Source: Candidatus Atribacteria bacterium (lineage in GTDB: Bacteria; Bipolaricaulota; Bipolaricaulia; UBA7950; UBA9294). From it: a stretch of 15,149 nt of DNA. The notes under the pieces were generated by a model. That model was not told the origin of the DNA and ran no database searches. It saw only the letters and a list, made by a program, of their open reading frames with translations. Within the stretch, counting starts at the first letter, position 1; each line of letters starts with the position of its first letter. Position numbers and translations under genes: made by a program. Shown one piece after another: positions 5,636 to 13,645 of the stretch. The stretch lies in NCBI GenBank assembly GCA_004525685.1, contig SPBW01000037.1:1-15149 (forward strand), read 5' to 3'.

Positions 5636-6895
5636 CTACGGGAAGATGCCTCGGCGTTTGTACAGCCGCTCCAGGCGTGCCAGTGCCACGATGTAGGCGG
5701 CCGTGCGCCAATCAACGTCAAACTCATCGGCTGCTGCCCGGACACGGTCATATCCCCCCATGATCCTGCGGCGTAGCTTGCCATCCACTTCGTCCAAATC
5801 CCAGAACTCGGAACGCTTGTTCTGCAGCCACTCGAAGTAACTGACGACAACACCGCCAGCGTTGCACAGGATGTCTGGCAATAGGTCGATCCCCTTCTCG
5901 TCGAGGATGGCATCTCCGTCAAGATCCGTCGGCCCATTGGCCCCTTCAGCAATGACTTTGACCTTTACATCAAGCCAGGGCGTCGTTTCCGCAGTGAGTT
6001 GGTTTTCGAGCGCCGCGGGAACGAAGATGTCTGCCTGCGTTCGCAAGAAGGCTTCATGATCGATGGCCTCGGTGCCTGAAAATCCAGCCACGCCGCCATG
6101 CTGCGCAACATGGACTGAGAGTTCATCAGGATCGATGCCTGCTGGATTGGCGATCGCTCCGGTATGGTCCTCGACAGCGACGAGCTTCGATCCATAGGGC
6201 TTCAGCAACCGAGCAGTCCACGACCCCACGTTGCCGAACCCCTGCACGAAGTAGGTCGCATTGGATAGATCGAATGACCGATCCTGAGCCCATCGTTCGA
6301 TGCAATACACGACCCCCTGTCCCGTCGCCTTGTCGCGACCGATGCTTCCTCCAGCCTCGACAGGCTTTCCTGTCACGACGTGCAAAGCACGATGGCGATC
6401 TCCGGGAGGCAGCGTCGAGAGATAGGTATCGAGAATCCAGGCCATGGTCTGCGCATTGGTATTGACATCCGGTGCCGGGATGTCGTATTCGGGACCAATA
6501 TTGGCTCCCAAGGAGAAGGCAAACCGCCTGGTGATCCGCTGCATTTCCGATTCGGAATAGAGGCTGGGATCGCACTGGATTCCACCTTTAGCCCCTCCGA
6601 AGGGGATATCGACAATGGCTGATTTCCAGGTCATCCATGTGGCCAAGGCGCGGACTTCGTTGATCTCTACGGCTGGATGAAAGCGGAGACCTCCCTTAAA
6701 TGGGCCCAACGCGTCATTGTGTTGCACGCGATACCCAGCAAACATCTCGATCCGCCCGTCGTCCATCTTGACCGGGAAATTGATGACCACTTCATTCATC
6801 GGAACGGACAGAATTTTTCGTATTGACGGATCCAATCCCATTCGATCGGCAGCGCGATCGAACTGGCGTATGACTGTGCCATACACGTTACGCAT
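5636..6895 (-). CDS. gdhA: Glutamate dehydrogenase, paralog 1 (downstream copy)
   Basis: The 419-residue protein is of normal length for hexameric GDH, which interconverts glutamate and 2-oxoglutarate plus ammonium with NAD(P). Substrate and catalytic residues are in place: Lys67 in GPFKGGLRF, Lys91 in MTWK, Lys103 in GGAKGG, Asp143 in PAPDVNT and Ser352 in VVSYFEW. The cofactor fold has GFGNVG at 219-224 and acidic residues after the second strand (VAVEDHTG). Nothing indicates decay. ATG 6895 is preceded by GGGAGGA at 4-5 nt. The gene lies 114 bp after paralog 2, and a terminator between them suggests lower or separately controlled expression. In Thermus thermophilus, tandem GdhA/GdhB form a hetero-complex in which one is regulatory (established there). 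Whether this pair does likewise is open, since both look catalytically intact. Confidence 0.95.
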   Translation of the reverse strand: MRNVYGTVIRQFDRAADRMGLDPSIRKILSVPMNEVVINFPVKMDDGRIEMFAGYRVQHNDALGPFKGGLRFHPAVEINEVRALATWMTWKSAIVDIPFGGAKGGIQCDPSLYSESEMQRITRRFAFSLGANIGPEYDIPAPDVNTNAQTMAWILDTYLSTLPPGDRHRALHVVTGKPVEAGGSIGRDKATGQGVVYCIERWAQDRSFDLSNATYFVQGFGNVGSWTARLLKPYGSKLVAVEDHTGAIANPAGIDPDELSVHVAQHGGVAGFSGTEAIDHEAFLRTQADIFVPAALENQLTAETTPWLDVKVKVIAEGANGPTDLDGDAILDEKGIDLLPDILCNAGGVVVSYFEWLQNKRSEFWDLDEVDGKLRRRIMGGYDRVRAAADEFDVDWRTAAYIVALARLERLYKRRGIFP

Positions 6896-6950
6896 GATTC
6901 CTCCCTACGCGCCTAATCGTTGGCAGGACAGCTTACCACCAACCCGCTAA

Positions 6951-6985
6951 CAGCAAACAAAAACGGGGCTTCCGAAGAAGCCCCG
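6951..6985 (-). terminator. Intrinsic terminator between the two gdh genes
   Basis: On the minus strand a 9-bp perfect stem CGGGGCTTC/GAAGCCCCG (6964-6985) closes a TTCG tetraloop and is followed at once by TTTTTGTTTG. It lies 24 bp beyond the stop of the upstream gdh (7010). It should end most transcription from the gdh promoter before paralog 1. No T-run follows on the plus strand. Confidence 0.92.
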
Positions 6986-7009
6986 CATTAGGTCTACTAA
7001 AAAACGTTC

Positions 7010-8266
7010 CTAGACCCAGCCTCGAAGCTTCATGGCTTCGGCGACGCGTTGGACCGACACCATGTAGGCGCCGATTCGATTATCGACGTTGTGCTGCTTG
7101 GCCATGTTGTGCGTCTCGTGGAAGGCCTTCACCATCTTGGCCTTAAGCCGCGTGTGAACGTCTTCGATCGGCCAGTAGTATCCACCGATGTTCTGGACCC
7201 ACTCGAAATACGAGACCGTTACGCCACCAGCATTGCACAGGAAGTCGGGAATGACGTAGATGCCATTCTTGTGCAGGATTTCGTCGGCTTCCGGCGTGGT
7301 CGGACCGTTGGCTGCCTCGGCCACGATCTTGGCCTTGATGTTGGCAGCATTCTTGTCTGTGATGACGTTCTCGATGGCTGCGGGGATCAGTACGTCCACG
7401 TCCAGCTCGAGGATCTCGTCATTGGTGATCGCCTTGAGACCGTTGAAGCCAGCCAGCGAGCCGTTCTGCTGCTTGAACTGGAAGGCGGCTTCTGGATCGA
7501 GACCTTTATCATCCATCACGCCACCGCGCGAGTCGGTGATGGCGACGACTTTCGAGCCAGCCAGTTCTTCCATCAGAGTACCGCAGTAGTAGCCTGCGTT
7601 TCCGTAGCCCTGAATGGCGACTGTAGCGCCCTTGAGCTCGATGCCGAGTTCTTTAGCTGCTTCGATGATGCAGTAGACGGTTCCGCGAGCGGTTGCGTCG
7701 CCGCGACCGAGCGAACCACCCAATGGGATGGGCTTGCCTGTGATAACGCCGGGGACGTTGTAGCCGCAGATCTTGGAGTATTCGTCCATCATCCAGGCCA
7801 TGATCTGGGGCGTGGTATAGACGTCGGGTGCTGGAATGTCCTTCTCGGGGCCGATGAACCGGCCGATGGCTCGAATGTACCCGCGAGCGATGCCTTCAAG
7901 CTCGGTCGCTGAGAGTTCTTTCGGATTACAGATGACGCCGCCCTTGCCACCACCATAGGGGATGTCTACGACGGCACACTTCCAGGTCATCCACGCAGCG
8001 AGCGCCTTGACTGTGTCAATCGTCTCTTCGGGATGGAAGCGGAGGCCGCCTTTGGTCGGACCGCGCGCATCATTGTACTGCACCCGGAATCCGGTGAACG
8101 TCTTGACTGTCTTGTCGTCCATGCGAACGGGGAAGTGAACCTCGAGGATCCGAAGCGGCTCACGAAGGAGTTCGTGGACCTGAGGATCGAGATTCAGCTT
8201 CTTCGCTGCCGTATCGAGCTGCCGTTGAGAGATCTCGAACGGATTCAGCGTCGGGCCATTTGACAT
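7010..8266 (-). CDS. gdhA: Glutamate dehydrogenase, paralog 2 (promoter-proximal copy)
   Basis: The 418-residue protein is a second complete GDH, aligning with its neighbour almost end to end. Key residues are Lys72 in GPTKGGLRF, Lys96 in MTWK, Lys108 in GGGKGG, Asp148 in PAPDVYT and Ser352 in TVSYFEW. The nucleotide motif is GYGNAG (220-225), with Asp245 after the second strand, which favours but does not prove NAD use. ATG 8266 has AGGAGG 8 nt upstream. A strong promoter (TTGCAA-16-TATAAT) precedes it by about 75 bp and the UUCG terminator follows, so this copy can be a one-gene transcript and is probably the better-expressed of the two. The two genes differ throughout, so the duplication is old rather than recent. 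Confidence 0.95.
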   Translation of the reverse strand: MSNGPTLNPFEISQRQLDTAAKKLNLDPQVHELLREPLRILEVHFPVRMDDKTVKTFTGFRVQYNDARGPTKGGLRFHPEETIDTVKALAAWMTWKCAVVDIPYGGGKGGVICNPKELSATELEGIARGYIRAIGRFIGPEKDIPAPDVYTTPQIMAWMMDEYSKICGYNVPGVITGKPIPLGGSLGRGDATARGTVYCIIEAAKELGIELKGATVAIQGYGNAGYYCGTLMEELAGSKVVAITDSRGGVMDDKGLDPEAAFQFKQQNGSLAGFNGLKAITNDEILELDVDVLIPAAIENVITDKNAANIKAKIVAEAANGPTTPEADEILHKNGIYVIPDFLCNAGGVTVSYFEWVQNIGGYYWPIEDVHTRLKAKMVKAFHETHNMAKQHNVDNRIGAYMVSVQRVAEAMKLRGWV

Positions 8267-8342
8267 AGGAAAAACCTCCTGGATCTATGCAATAGCCGCG
8301 CGGAGCGAGATTCCTTGGAACCCATCCCCGAGCGGCGGCGAG

Positions 8343-8370
8343 ATTATACCGACCTCGCCGGAGGTTGCAA
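8343..8370 (-). promoter_or_regulatory. Sigma70-type promoter of the gdh region
   Basis: On the minus strand a perfect TATAAT (8343-8348) lies 16 bp from TTGCAA (8365-8370, 4 of 6 to consensus). The start point would be near 8336, leaving a leader of about 70 nt before the ATG at 8266. The spacer contains a short inverted repeat, ACCTC-CGGC-GAGGT (8352-8365), touching the -35 element. Confidence 0.8.
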
Positions 8371-8406
8371 CGACCCTGTAAAGCACATCGGTTGGCTCGT
8401 TCACTG

Positions 8407-9234
8407 CTATAGTTGTTCTAGAATACCCATCAGCAATCTGCGCATTTCTGCGCCCTTGCGGCGGGTGGTTTCGATGACTTCTTCGTGGGTCAGCGAAGCA
8501 TCTGGATCGACGCCTGCAGCCAGATTGGTGGCAATGGAGAGCCCCAGTACGTTCATGCCCGCGTGCGCAGCCACAATGACTTCAGGAACTGTGGACATCC
8601 CCACCAAATCGGCTCCCATGGCACCGAATGCGCGGATCTCAGCCGGTGTCTCGTACGACGGCCCGAGCGCAGCCAGATAGACGCCTTCTTTGACGGCGAT
8701 GCCCTCGGCAGCAGCGACGCGCTTGGCCATGGCTCGAAGCGAAGGTGTATAGGCAGCTGACATGTCTGGAAATCGCGGACCCAACTCGTCGATATTGGCG
8801 CCTCGCAATGGATTCACGCCCAGCATGTTGATGTGATCGGTGAGCAACACCAGATCTCCCGCTCGAAAATCAGGATTGATGGCACCCGATGCATTGGTGA
8901 CGACCAAGGTGGGGATACCCAGCAATGCGTACATTCGCGTGGCAAAAGAGACATCTTCTATCGTGTTGCCTTCGTAGTAGTGGGCACGCCCGCGCTGGAT
9001 GAGAATCGTCTTGCCGCATAGCGGTCCAATCCAAAACTCGCCAGAGTGTCCAGCAATCGTCGGCACAGGAAATCCTGGGATTTCAGAGCAGGGGATAGTG
9101 ATCCCGCCCTCGGGCTGTCCAAACGCATCCGATAATCCTGAACCCAAGGTCATCGCCACATCGGGGGTCTTCTCAAGCCGCGCAGTCACGGTCTCGACCG
9201 CTTTCTTCAGTTTCATCCAATGCCCGTCGTTCAT
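8407..9234 (-). CDS. punA: Purine nucleoside phosphorylase (trimeric class)
   Basis: The 275-residue protein cleaves purine ribo- and deoxyribonucleosides with phosphate to free base and (deoxy)ribose 1-phosphate in purine salvage. Phosphate-site motifs are GSGL (31-34) and RGRAHYYEG (81-89, with His85). VTNASGAIN (112-120) and GPSYETPAE (191-199, with Glu195) follow. VGMSTVPE (211-218) supplies the base/ribose contacts. Asn237 in ATNLAAG marks a 6-oxopurine (inosine/guanosine) enzyme rather than methylthioadenosine phosphorylase, which has Asp there. ATG 9234 has AGGAGGA 5 nt upstream; Met7 is an alternative start. It is the last gene of the prs-to-punA block, 13 nt after radA, and shares a pathway theme with prs (PRPP is what phosphoribosyltransferases need to reuse the freed base). 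Confidence 0.94.
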   Translation of the reverse strand: MNDGHWMKLKKAVETVTARLEKTPDVAMTLGSGLSDAFGQPEGGITIPCSEIPGFPVPTIAGHSGEFWIGPLCGKTILIQRGRAHYYEGNTIEDVSFATRMYALLGIPTLVVTNASGAINPDFRAGDLVLLTDHINMLGVNPLRGANIDELGPRFPDMSAAYTPSLRAMAKRVAAAEGIAVKEGVYLAALGPSYETPAEIRAFGAMGADLVGMSTVPEVIVAAHAGMNVLGLSIATNLAAGVDPDASLTHEEVIETTRRKGAEMRRLLMGILEQL

Positions 9235-9247
9235 CCCATCCTCCTAC

Positions 9248-10591
9248 CTAGAAGTTCAGCGCTTCAATCGCTTCATGCACGTACTCTACAGCCACAAGCT
9301 CCAATCCCTCTTGCTTTGCCATCCGCGATGTCTTGGGCACAATCAGTCGCTCTATCCCCAAATGCACGGCTTCAGCCATGCGCTCCTTGAGCCGCCTCAC
9401 TGGCCGAATCTCTCCTGACAATCCCACCTCTCCAACAACGGCTGTGCGATTCGATAGCGCCCGATTTCGGAGACTCGATAGCACGGCAGCAATCACGCCC
9501 AGATCTGTGCCTCGTTCGCGAACATCCAAGCCACCTGCCAAGCTCATGTACACGTCTGCCCCGCCAATGTGAACGTCCAGATGTTTCTCCATGACTGCAA
9601 GCATCAGCAAAACACGATTCACGTCAAGTCCTGTGCATCGGCGCTGCGGCACGCCGTACCCTCCGGTGGGAGAAACCAACGCCTGTAGCTCGATTAAGAT
9701 AGGGCGTGTGCCCTCTAGTACGGGAACATACACAGACCCAGGTTGTCTGGGGCGATCTGTGTCTCCGAGGAAGAAGCGGGAAGGATCCTCGATCTCCACC
9801 AACCCCTTCGCCGTCATCTGAAACACGGCCACTTCGTTGGTGGCACCGAATCGGTTCTTCACGGAGCGGAGAATGCGAACGTCTTCAGTGCGACTTCCCT
9901 CTAGGTAGATGGCCACATCCACGAGATGCTCGACCGTCTTCGGCCCTGCGAAGGAACCTTCCTTGGTGATGTGTCCGACCAGAAAGGTCGTCATGCCCCG
10001 CGCTTTGGTGAGTTGAATGAGTGCCGCACTGACTTCACGCAATTGCTTGACAGATCCCGCTTCGCCTGCCACCCGCTCGTCAGCCGTCGTCTGGATCGAA
10101 TCGACAATCAAGACGAGCGGTTCGACTTGCTCTACGGCAGCCATGATACGATGAAGCGATTGTTCAGATAGCACAAACAGGCGCCCTGAATTGGCACCGA
10201 TGCGCGCGGCGCGCAGCTTCACTTGCCCTTCGGATTCCTCGCCGGAAACATAGAGAATCTTCCCCGCGCCCCGCGCGATGGATTCAGCCATCTGTAGAAG
10301 TAATGTTGACTTGCCAATCCCGGGCTCGCCGCCGAACAGGATCACACCGCCGGGAATCAACCCCCCGCCCAGCAGGCGATCCAGCTCCGAGAGCCCTGAC
10401 GGGAGACGATTGACCTTTTCAAGATCGATCTCAGAGATCGAGCGCAGCTCTTCGCCCAACCACGTCGAATCGACGACGTCAGATGCCCTTTCAGGTCCCG
10501 TCTCAGATAGAGAGTCCCATTGTCCGCACCCAGGGCAACGACCGAACCACTTCACAGATCGATGGCCGCACTGACTGCAAAGAAAGGCCAT
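9248..10591 (-). CDS. radA: DNA repair protein RadA (Sms)
   Basis: The 447-residue protein has the full RadA layout. An N-terminal four-cysteine zinc finger (Cys5, Cys8, Cys19, Cys22) is followed by a RecA-like ATPase with Walker A GGEPGIGKST (87-96), Walker B near VLIVDS (160-165) and the RadA signature KNRFG (245-249). The Lon-protease-like C-terminal domain runs from about 270 to the end, with GGYGVPQRR and RGTDLGVIAAVLSS. RadA is a branch-migration helicase acting with RecA in recombinational repair. The gene begins 2 nt after the clpC stop, with only a weak ribosome binding site, so translational coupling to clpC is likely. The clpC-radA pairing is also known in Bacillus. Confidence 0.96.
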   Translation of the reverse strand: MAFLCSQCGHRSVKWFGRCPGCGQWDSLSETGPERASDVVDSTWLGEELRSISEIDLEKVNRLPSGLSELDRLLGGGLIPGGVILFGGEPGIGKSTLLLQMAESIARGAGKILYVSGEESEGQVKLRAARIGANSGRLFVLSEQSLHRIMAAVEQVEPLVLIVDSIQTTADERVAGEAGSVKQLREVSAALIQLTKARGMTTFLVGHITKEGSFAGPKTVEHLVDVAIYLEGSRTEDVRILRSVKNRFGATNEVAVFQMTAKGLVEIEDPSRFFLGDTDRPRQPGSVYVPVLEGTRPILIELQALVSPTGGYGVPQRRCTGLDVNRVLLMLAVMEKHLDVHIGGADVYMSLAGGLDVRERGTDLGVIAAVLSSLRNRALSNRTAVVGEVGLSGEIRPVRRLKERMAEAVHLGIERLIVPKTSRMAKQEGLELVAVEYVHEAIEALNF

Positions 10592-10593
10592 CG

Positions 10594-13014
10594 CTAGTCA
10601 GGCTTTGAGAATCGGATCTCATCGCCGTTCGCAACAGCGACAACGCTGGTGCCTGAGGCGATGTTTCCAAGAAGGATCTCCTCGGAGATTGGATTCTCGA
10701 TGAATCTCTCAATCGTCCGCCGCATGGGACGCGCGCCATACTTGGGATCGTATCCCTTCTGGATCAGCAACTCCCATACAGATGCATCCAGTGTGAGCGT
10801 AATGTCCCGCTCCTCCTTCAGACGCTTCTGCAGTTCATGAATCATCAGGCCAGCGATTTCCTTAACCTCTGCCTTGTTGAGTTGATGGAATACGATGATG
10901 TCGTCCAATCGATTGAGGAACTCTGGACGGAATACCTTGCGTCCTTCGGCAGTGACGCGATCCTTCATGTCGTTGTACGACTCTTCTGAGTGATCTGAGT
11001 TGTCTGTGAATCCAAGCTTGTCCCGCTCCGTGATGAATTCAGAGCCAACATTGGATGTCATGATCAAGACAGCATTGCGGAAGTCGACGCGTCGTCCATG
11101 CGAATCGGTCAAGATACCGTCTTCCATCACCTGCAGCAGGATGTTGAATACGTCACGGTGAGCCTTCTCGATCTCATCAAACAGAATGACGGAATAAGGT
11201 CGGTGACGGACTTTCTCTGTCAGTTCCCCTGCTTCGTCGTATCCAACGTAGCCAGGAGGCGCGCCAGTCAGGCGCGACACGGAGAAGCGCTCCATGTATT
11301 CCGACATGTCTACACGAATCAGCGCATCCTCGTCGCCAAAGAGGAACTCGGCCAGCGTCTTAGACAGCTCTGTCTTCCCCACACCCGTTGGGCCAAGGAA
11401 CATGAACACGCCCACAGGTCGTTTGGGATTCTTCACACCTGCATAGGCACGACGAATGGACCGAGACACCGCTTGCACGGCTTCGTCCTGCCCGACCAAT
11501 CGATCGTGGATCTTCTGATCCATCGTCACCAGGCGCGCCGTGTCTTCCTCTTGAACGTGCCCAATGGGAACACCCGTCCACGCTGACACCATCTGGGCTA
11601 TATCTTTGCCATCGGCCTCCAGTTTTACGCCTTCGTAGGCCTCAACAGACAGCTCGCGAATGCGCACGATCAGGGCGTTTTTCTCATCTCGCAGAGCAGC
11701 AGCACGCTCGTAATCTTGAGCAGCTACGGCTTCCTGTTCCTTCTCGTCGCTGGCATTGACTTGTTCCCGCAGCTCACGGACTGCATCAGGCACCTTCGTC
11801 CCCTGCAGCTTGATTCGAGCCGCGGTTTCATCAATGACATCGATGGCCTTGTCAGGCAGGAATTGGTCGGTGACATAGCGGTCGGTCAGACGTGCCGCCT
11901 GATACAAAGCGTCATCGGTGATCTTCACACCGTGATGCTTCTCGTATCGGGGACGAAGCCCTTTCAAGATTCGCACCGTCTCATCCACGGACGGCTCCTC
12001 GACGTAGATTGTCTTGAAGCGCCGCTTAAGTGCTGGATCTTTCTCCACAGACTTGCGGTACGCATCCAATGTCGCAGTGCCAATACACTGGATCGCGCCC
12101 GATGCCAACGGAGGTTTGAGAATCGACGACGCATCAATCGCACCTTCCGCCCCTCCGGCACCGACGACGGTTTGCAGTTCATCGATGAACAGAATGACAT
12201 TATCTGCCTCAGACACTTTGGTAATGAGCATCTTCAGTCGTTGCTCAAATTCGCCACGATACTTCGTGCCCGCTACAACCGAGGCCATGTCCAGTTCCAG
12301 GATCTCCTTATTCTGCAAGATGGCTGGGACATCACCATTGGCGATGCGCTGGGCAAGTCCTTCCACAACAGCGGTCTTGCCAACGCCAGACTCTCCAATG
12401 AGGGCGGGGTTGTTCTTCTTGCGGCGCGTGAGGGTTTGAATGATGCGTTCGGTCTCCTCATCGCGGCCAATGACTGGGTCCAGCTTGCCTGCAGCCGCTT
12501 CCTCGACCAGATTGCGGCCGAACTCTGAGTAGTCGTCCTTGCGCGTCTGAGTTCGCCTCGAAGAGCGCACAGGGAGTCCAATGCCAGACGACGGCAGGAA
12601 ATAGGCACGAGCCTTGTTGAGATCCACTTCAAGATGATGCAACAGTGCAGCGCCAGTCCCTTCACCTTCTCGAAGCATCCCCATCAGAAGGTGTTCTGGG
12701 AGGATGGCGTTTAGGTTGGCGCGCCGTGCCTCCTCAAAGCTGAGCTTCATCACGCGCTTCAGCCGCGGTGTCGGCTCTAGGTCCTCGGCTGACAGACGAA
12801 CATCGCCGCGCCCCTTTTCCTCTTCGATCATCGATGCGACTTTCTCGTAGGAGACGCCTTGCGCTGTCAGGAATTGATGCACTTCAGAATCCGTTAGTTT
12901 GAGGAACGCCAGCAGTAGATGCTCGGTTCCCACGTAGCTGTGATGCCAGCTCTCAGCTTCTTCCTGAGAAACGGCAATCATCTCCATTGACTCGCGCGAG
13001 AAACGATCGTACAT
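10594..13014 (-). CDS. clpC: AAA+ unfoldase ClpC
   Basis: The 806-residue Hsp100 ATPase unfolds substrates for the ClpP peptidase. The N-terminal double Clp repeat covers about 1-140. ATPase 1 has Walker A GESGVGKT (207-214), pore loop KYRGEFE (251-257) and Walker B LFIDEL (275-280). A UVR-type coiled segment in the middle domain (about 424-446, with QDYERAAALRDEK) separates ClpC from ClpA and ClpB. ATPase 2 has GPTGVGKT (541-548), GYVG (588-591) and ILFDE (610-614). LGF at 667-669 is the ClpP-docking loop, so a ClpP partner is expected elsewhere. Gln281 stands where DELHT normally has His. ATG 13014 has AGGAGGA about 5 nt upstream. The gene has its own promoter in the 68-nt gap after pth. 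No ctsR or mcsAB genes adjoin it. Confidence 0.97.
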   Translation of the reverse strand: MYDRFSRESMEMIAVSQEEAESWHHSYVGTEHLLLAFLKLTDSEVHQFLTAQGVSYEKVASMIEEEKGRGDVRLSAEDLEPTPRLKRVMKLSFEEARRANLNAILPEHLLMGMLREGEGTGAALLHHLEVDLNKARAYFLPSSGIGLPVRSSRRTQTRKDDYSEFGRNLVEEAAAGKLDPVIGRDEETERIIQTLTRRKKNNPALIGESGVGKTAVVEGLAQRIANGDVPAILQNKEILELDMASVVAGTKYRGEFEQRLKMLITKVSEADNVILFIDELQTVVGAGGAEGAIDASSILKPPLASGAIQCIGTATLDAYRKSVEKDPALKRRFKTIYVEEPSVDETVRILKGLRPRYEKHHGVKITDDALYQAARLTDRYVTDQFLPDKAIDVIDETAARIKLQGTKVPDAVRELREQVNASDEKEQEAVAAQDYERAAALRDEKNALIVRIRELSVEAYEGVKLEADGKDIAQMVSAWTGVPIGHVQEEDTARLVTMDQKIHDRLVGQDEAVQAVSRSIRRAYAGVKNPKRPVGVFMFLGPTGVGKTELSKTLAEFLFGDEDALIRVDMSEYMERFSVSRLTGAPPGYVGYDEAGELTEKVRHRPYSVILFDEIEKAHRDVFNILLQVMEDGILTDSHGRRVDFRNAVLIMTSNVGSEFITERDKLGFTDNSDHSEESYNDMKDRVTAEGRKVFRPEFLNRLDDIIVFHQLNKAEVKEIAGLMIHELQKRLKEERDITLTLDASVWELLIQKGYDPKYGARPMRRTIERFIENPISEEILLGNIASGTSVVAVANGDEIRFSKPD

Positions 13015-13051
13015 CAGATCCTCCTGAACGGGTTCACCAGCAAGCCTACAC

Positions 13052-13079
13052 AGTATACGCTCAGGCCAAGCTCAGGCAA
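13052..13079 (-). promoter_or_regulatory. clpC promoter overlapped by an 8-bp direct repeat
   Basis: On the minus strand TTGCCT (13074-13079) and TATACT (13052-13057) are separated by 16 bp; TATACT matches consensus at 5 of 6 positions. GCTCAGGC occurs twice, at 13059-13066 and 13070-13077, an 11-bp period, filling the spacer and entering the -35 element. The layout resembles the tandem-heptad operators of CtsR, but the sequence is different. Confidence 0.6.
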
Positions 13080-13082
13080 CCG

Positions 13083-13643
13083 CTATTCCCATCGATTGAA
13101 TCGGGTCATTGCTTCGTCGATGCCTCTGCCACAGAAGACGTCAATCGCTTCGACTGCGCTCTGCAGGGCAGGCAGAACAACTTTCCACTCGTTCTTGCTG
13201 AACCGATCGAGCACGAAATCATGCCCCGATTCGCCGCGGGCTTCTGTTTCGATGCCAATGCGCAACCTTGGAATGTCTTCTGTGCCCAAGGCTCGAATGA
13301 CAGACTTCATCCCGTTGTGAGAGCCAGCGCCGCCAGCTGCCAGAATTCGGATACGTCCCAGAGCCAGATCTAGATCATCGTAGACAATGATGGCATCGCA
13401 GGGGGGCACTCGATGTTTGTCAAGCACCGCACGCACGGCTACGCCAGATTCATTCATGTACGTCATTGGCTTGACCAGCAACAGATCGCCGATGGAATAA
13501 ACAAGGGCGGAACCTTCGATCCGCCCCTTCATTCCAGCTTCGTGCATCTTGCGATACAGATCCACAACCTCGAATCCGATGTTGTGACGGGTAAGTGCGT
13601 AGGGCCGCCCTGGGTTTCCAAGCCCGAAGACGGCCTTGATCAC
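13083..13643 (-). CDS. pth: Peptidyl-tRNA hydrolase
   Basis: The 186-residue protein cleaves the ester bond of peptidyl-tRNAs dropped by ribosomes, recycling tRNA. From the chosen start the active-site set is Asn10 (GLGNPG), catalytic His20 (TRHNIGF), Asn64 (TYMNESG), Asp90 (VYDDLDL) and Asn110 (GSHNGMK), which matches the family. Two GTG codons stand in tandem at 13646 and 13643. The first overlaps the rplY TAG by one base but is only 2 nt from the GAGGAG ribosome binding site. The second is 5 nt away, so I prefer it. Either way translation is coupled to rplY. The prs-ctc-pth order is also seen in Bacillus. Confidence 0.95.
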   Translation of the reverse strand: MIKAVFGLGNPGRPYALTRHNIGFEVVDLYRKMHEAGMKGRIEGSALVYSIGDLLLVKPMTYMNESGVAVRAVLDKHRVPPCDAIIVYDDLDLALGRIRILAAGGAGSHNGMKSVIRALGTEDIPRLRIGIETEARGESGHDFVLDRFSKNEWKVVLPALQSAVEAIDVFCGRGIDEAMTRFNRWE

Positions 13644-13645
13644 CA

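Noticed and set aside
7049..7912. Long plus-strand open frame (287 codons) opposite the gdh gene.
   Set aside because: It is antisense to a complete, motif-verified GDH and has no domain of its own.
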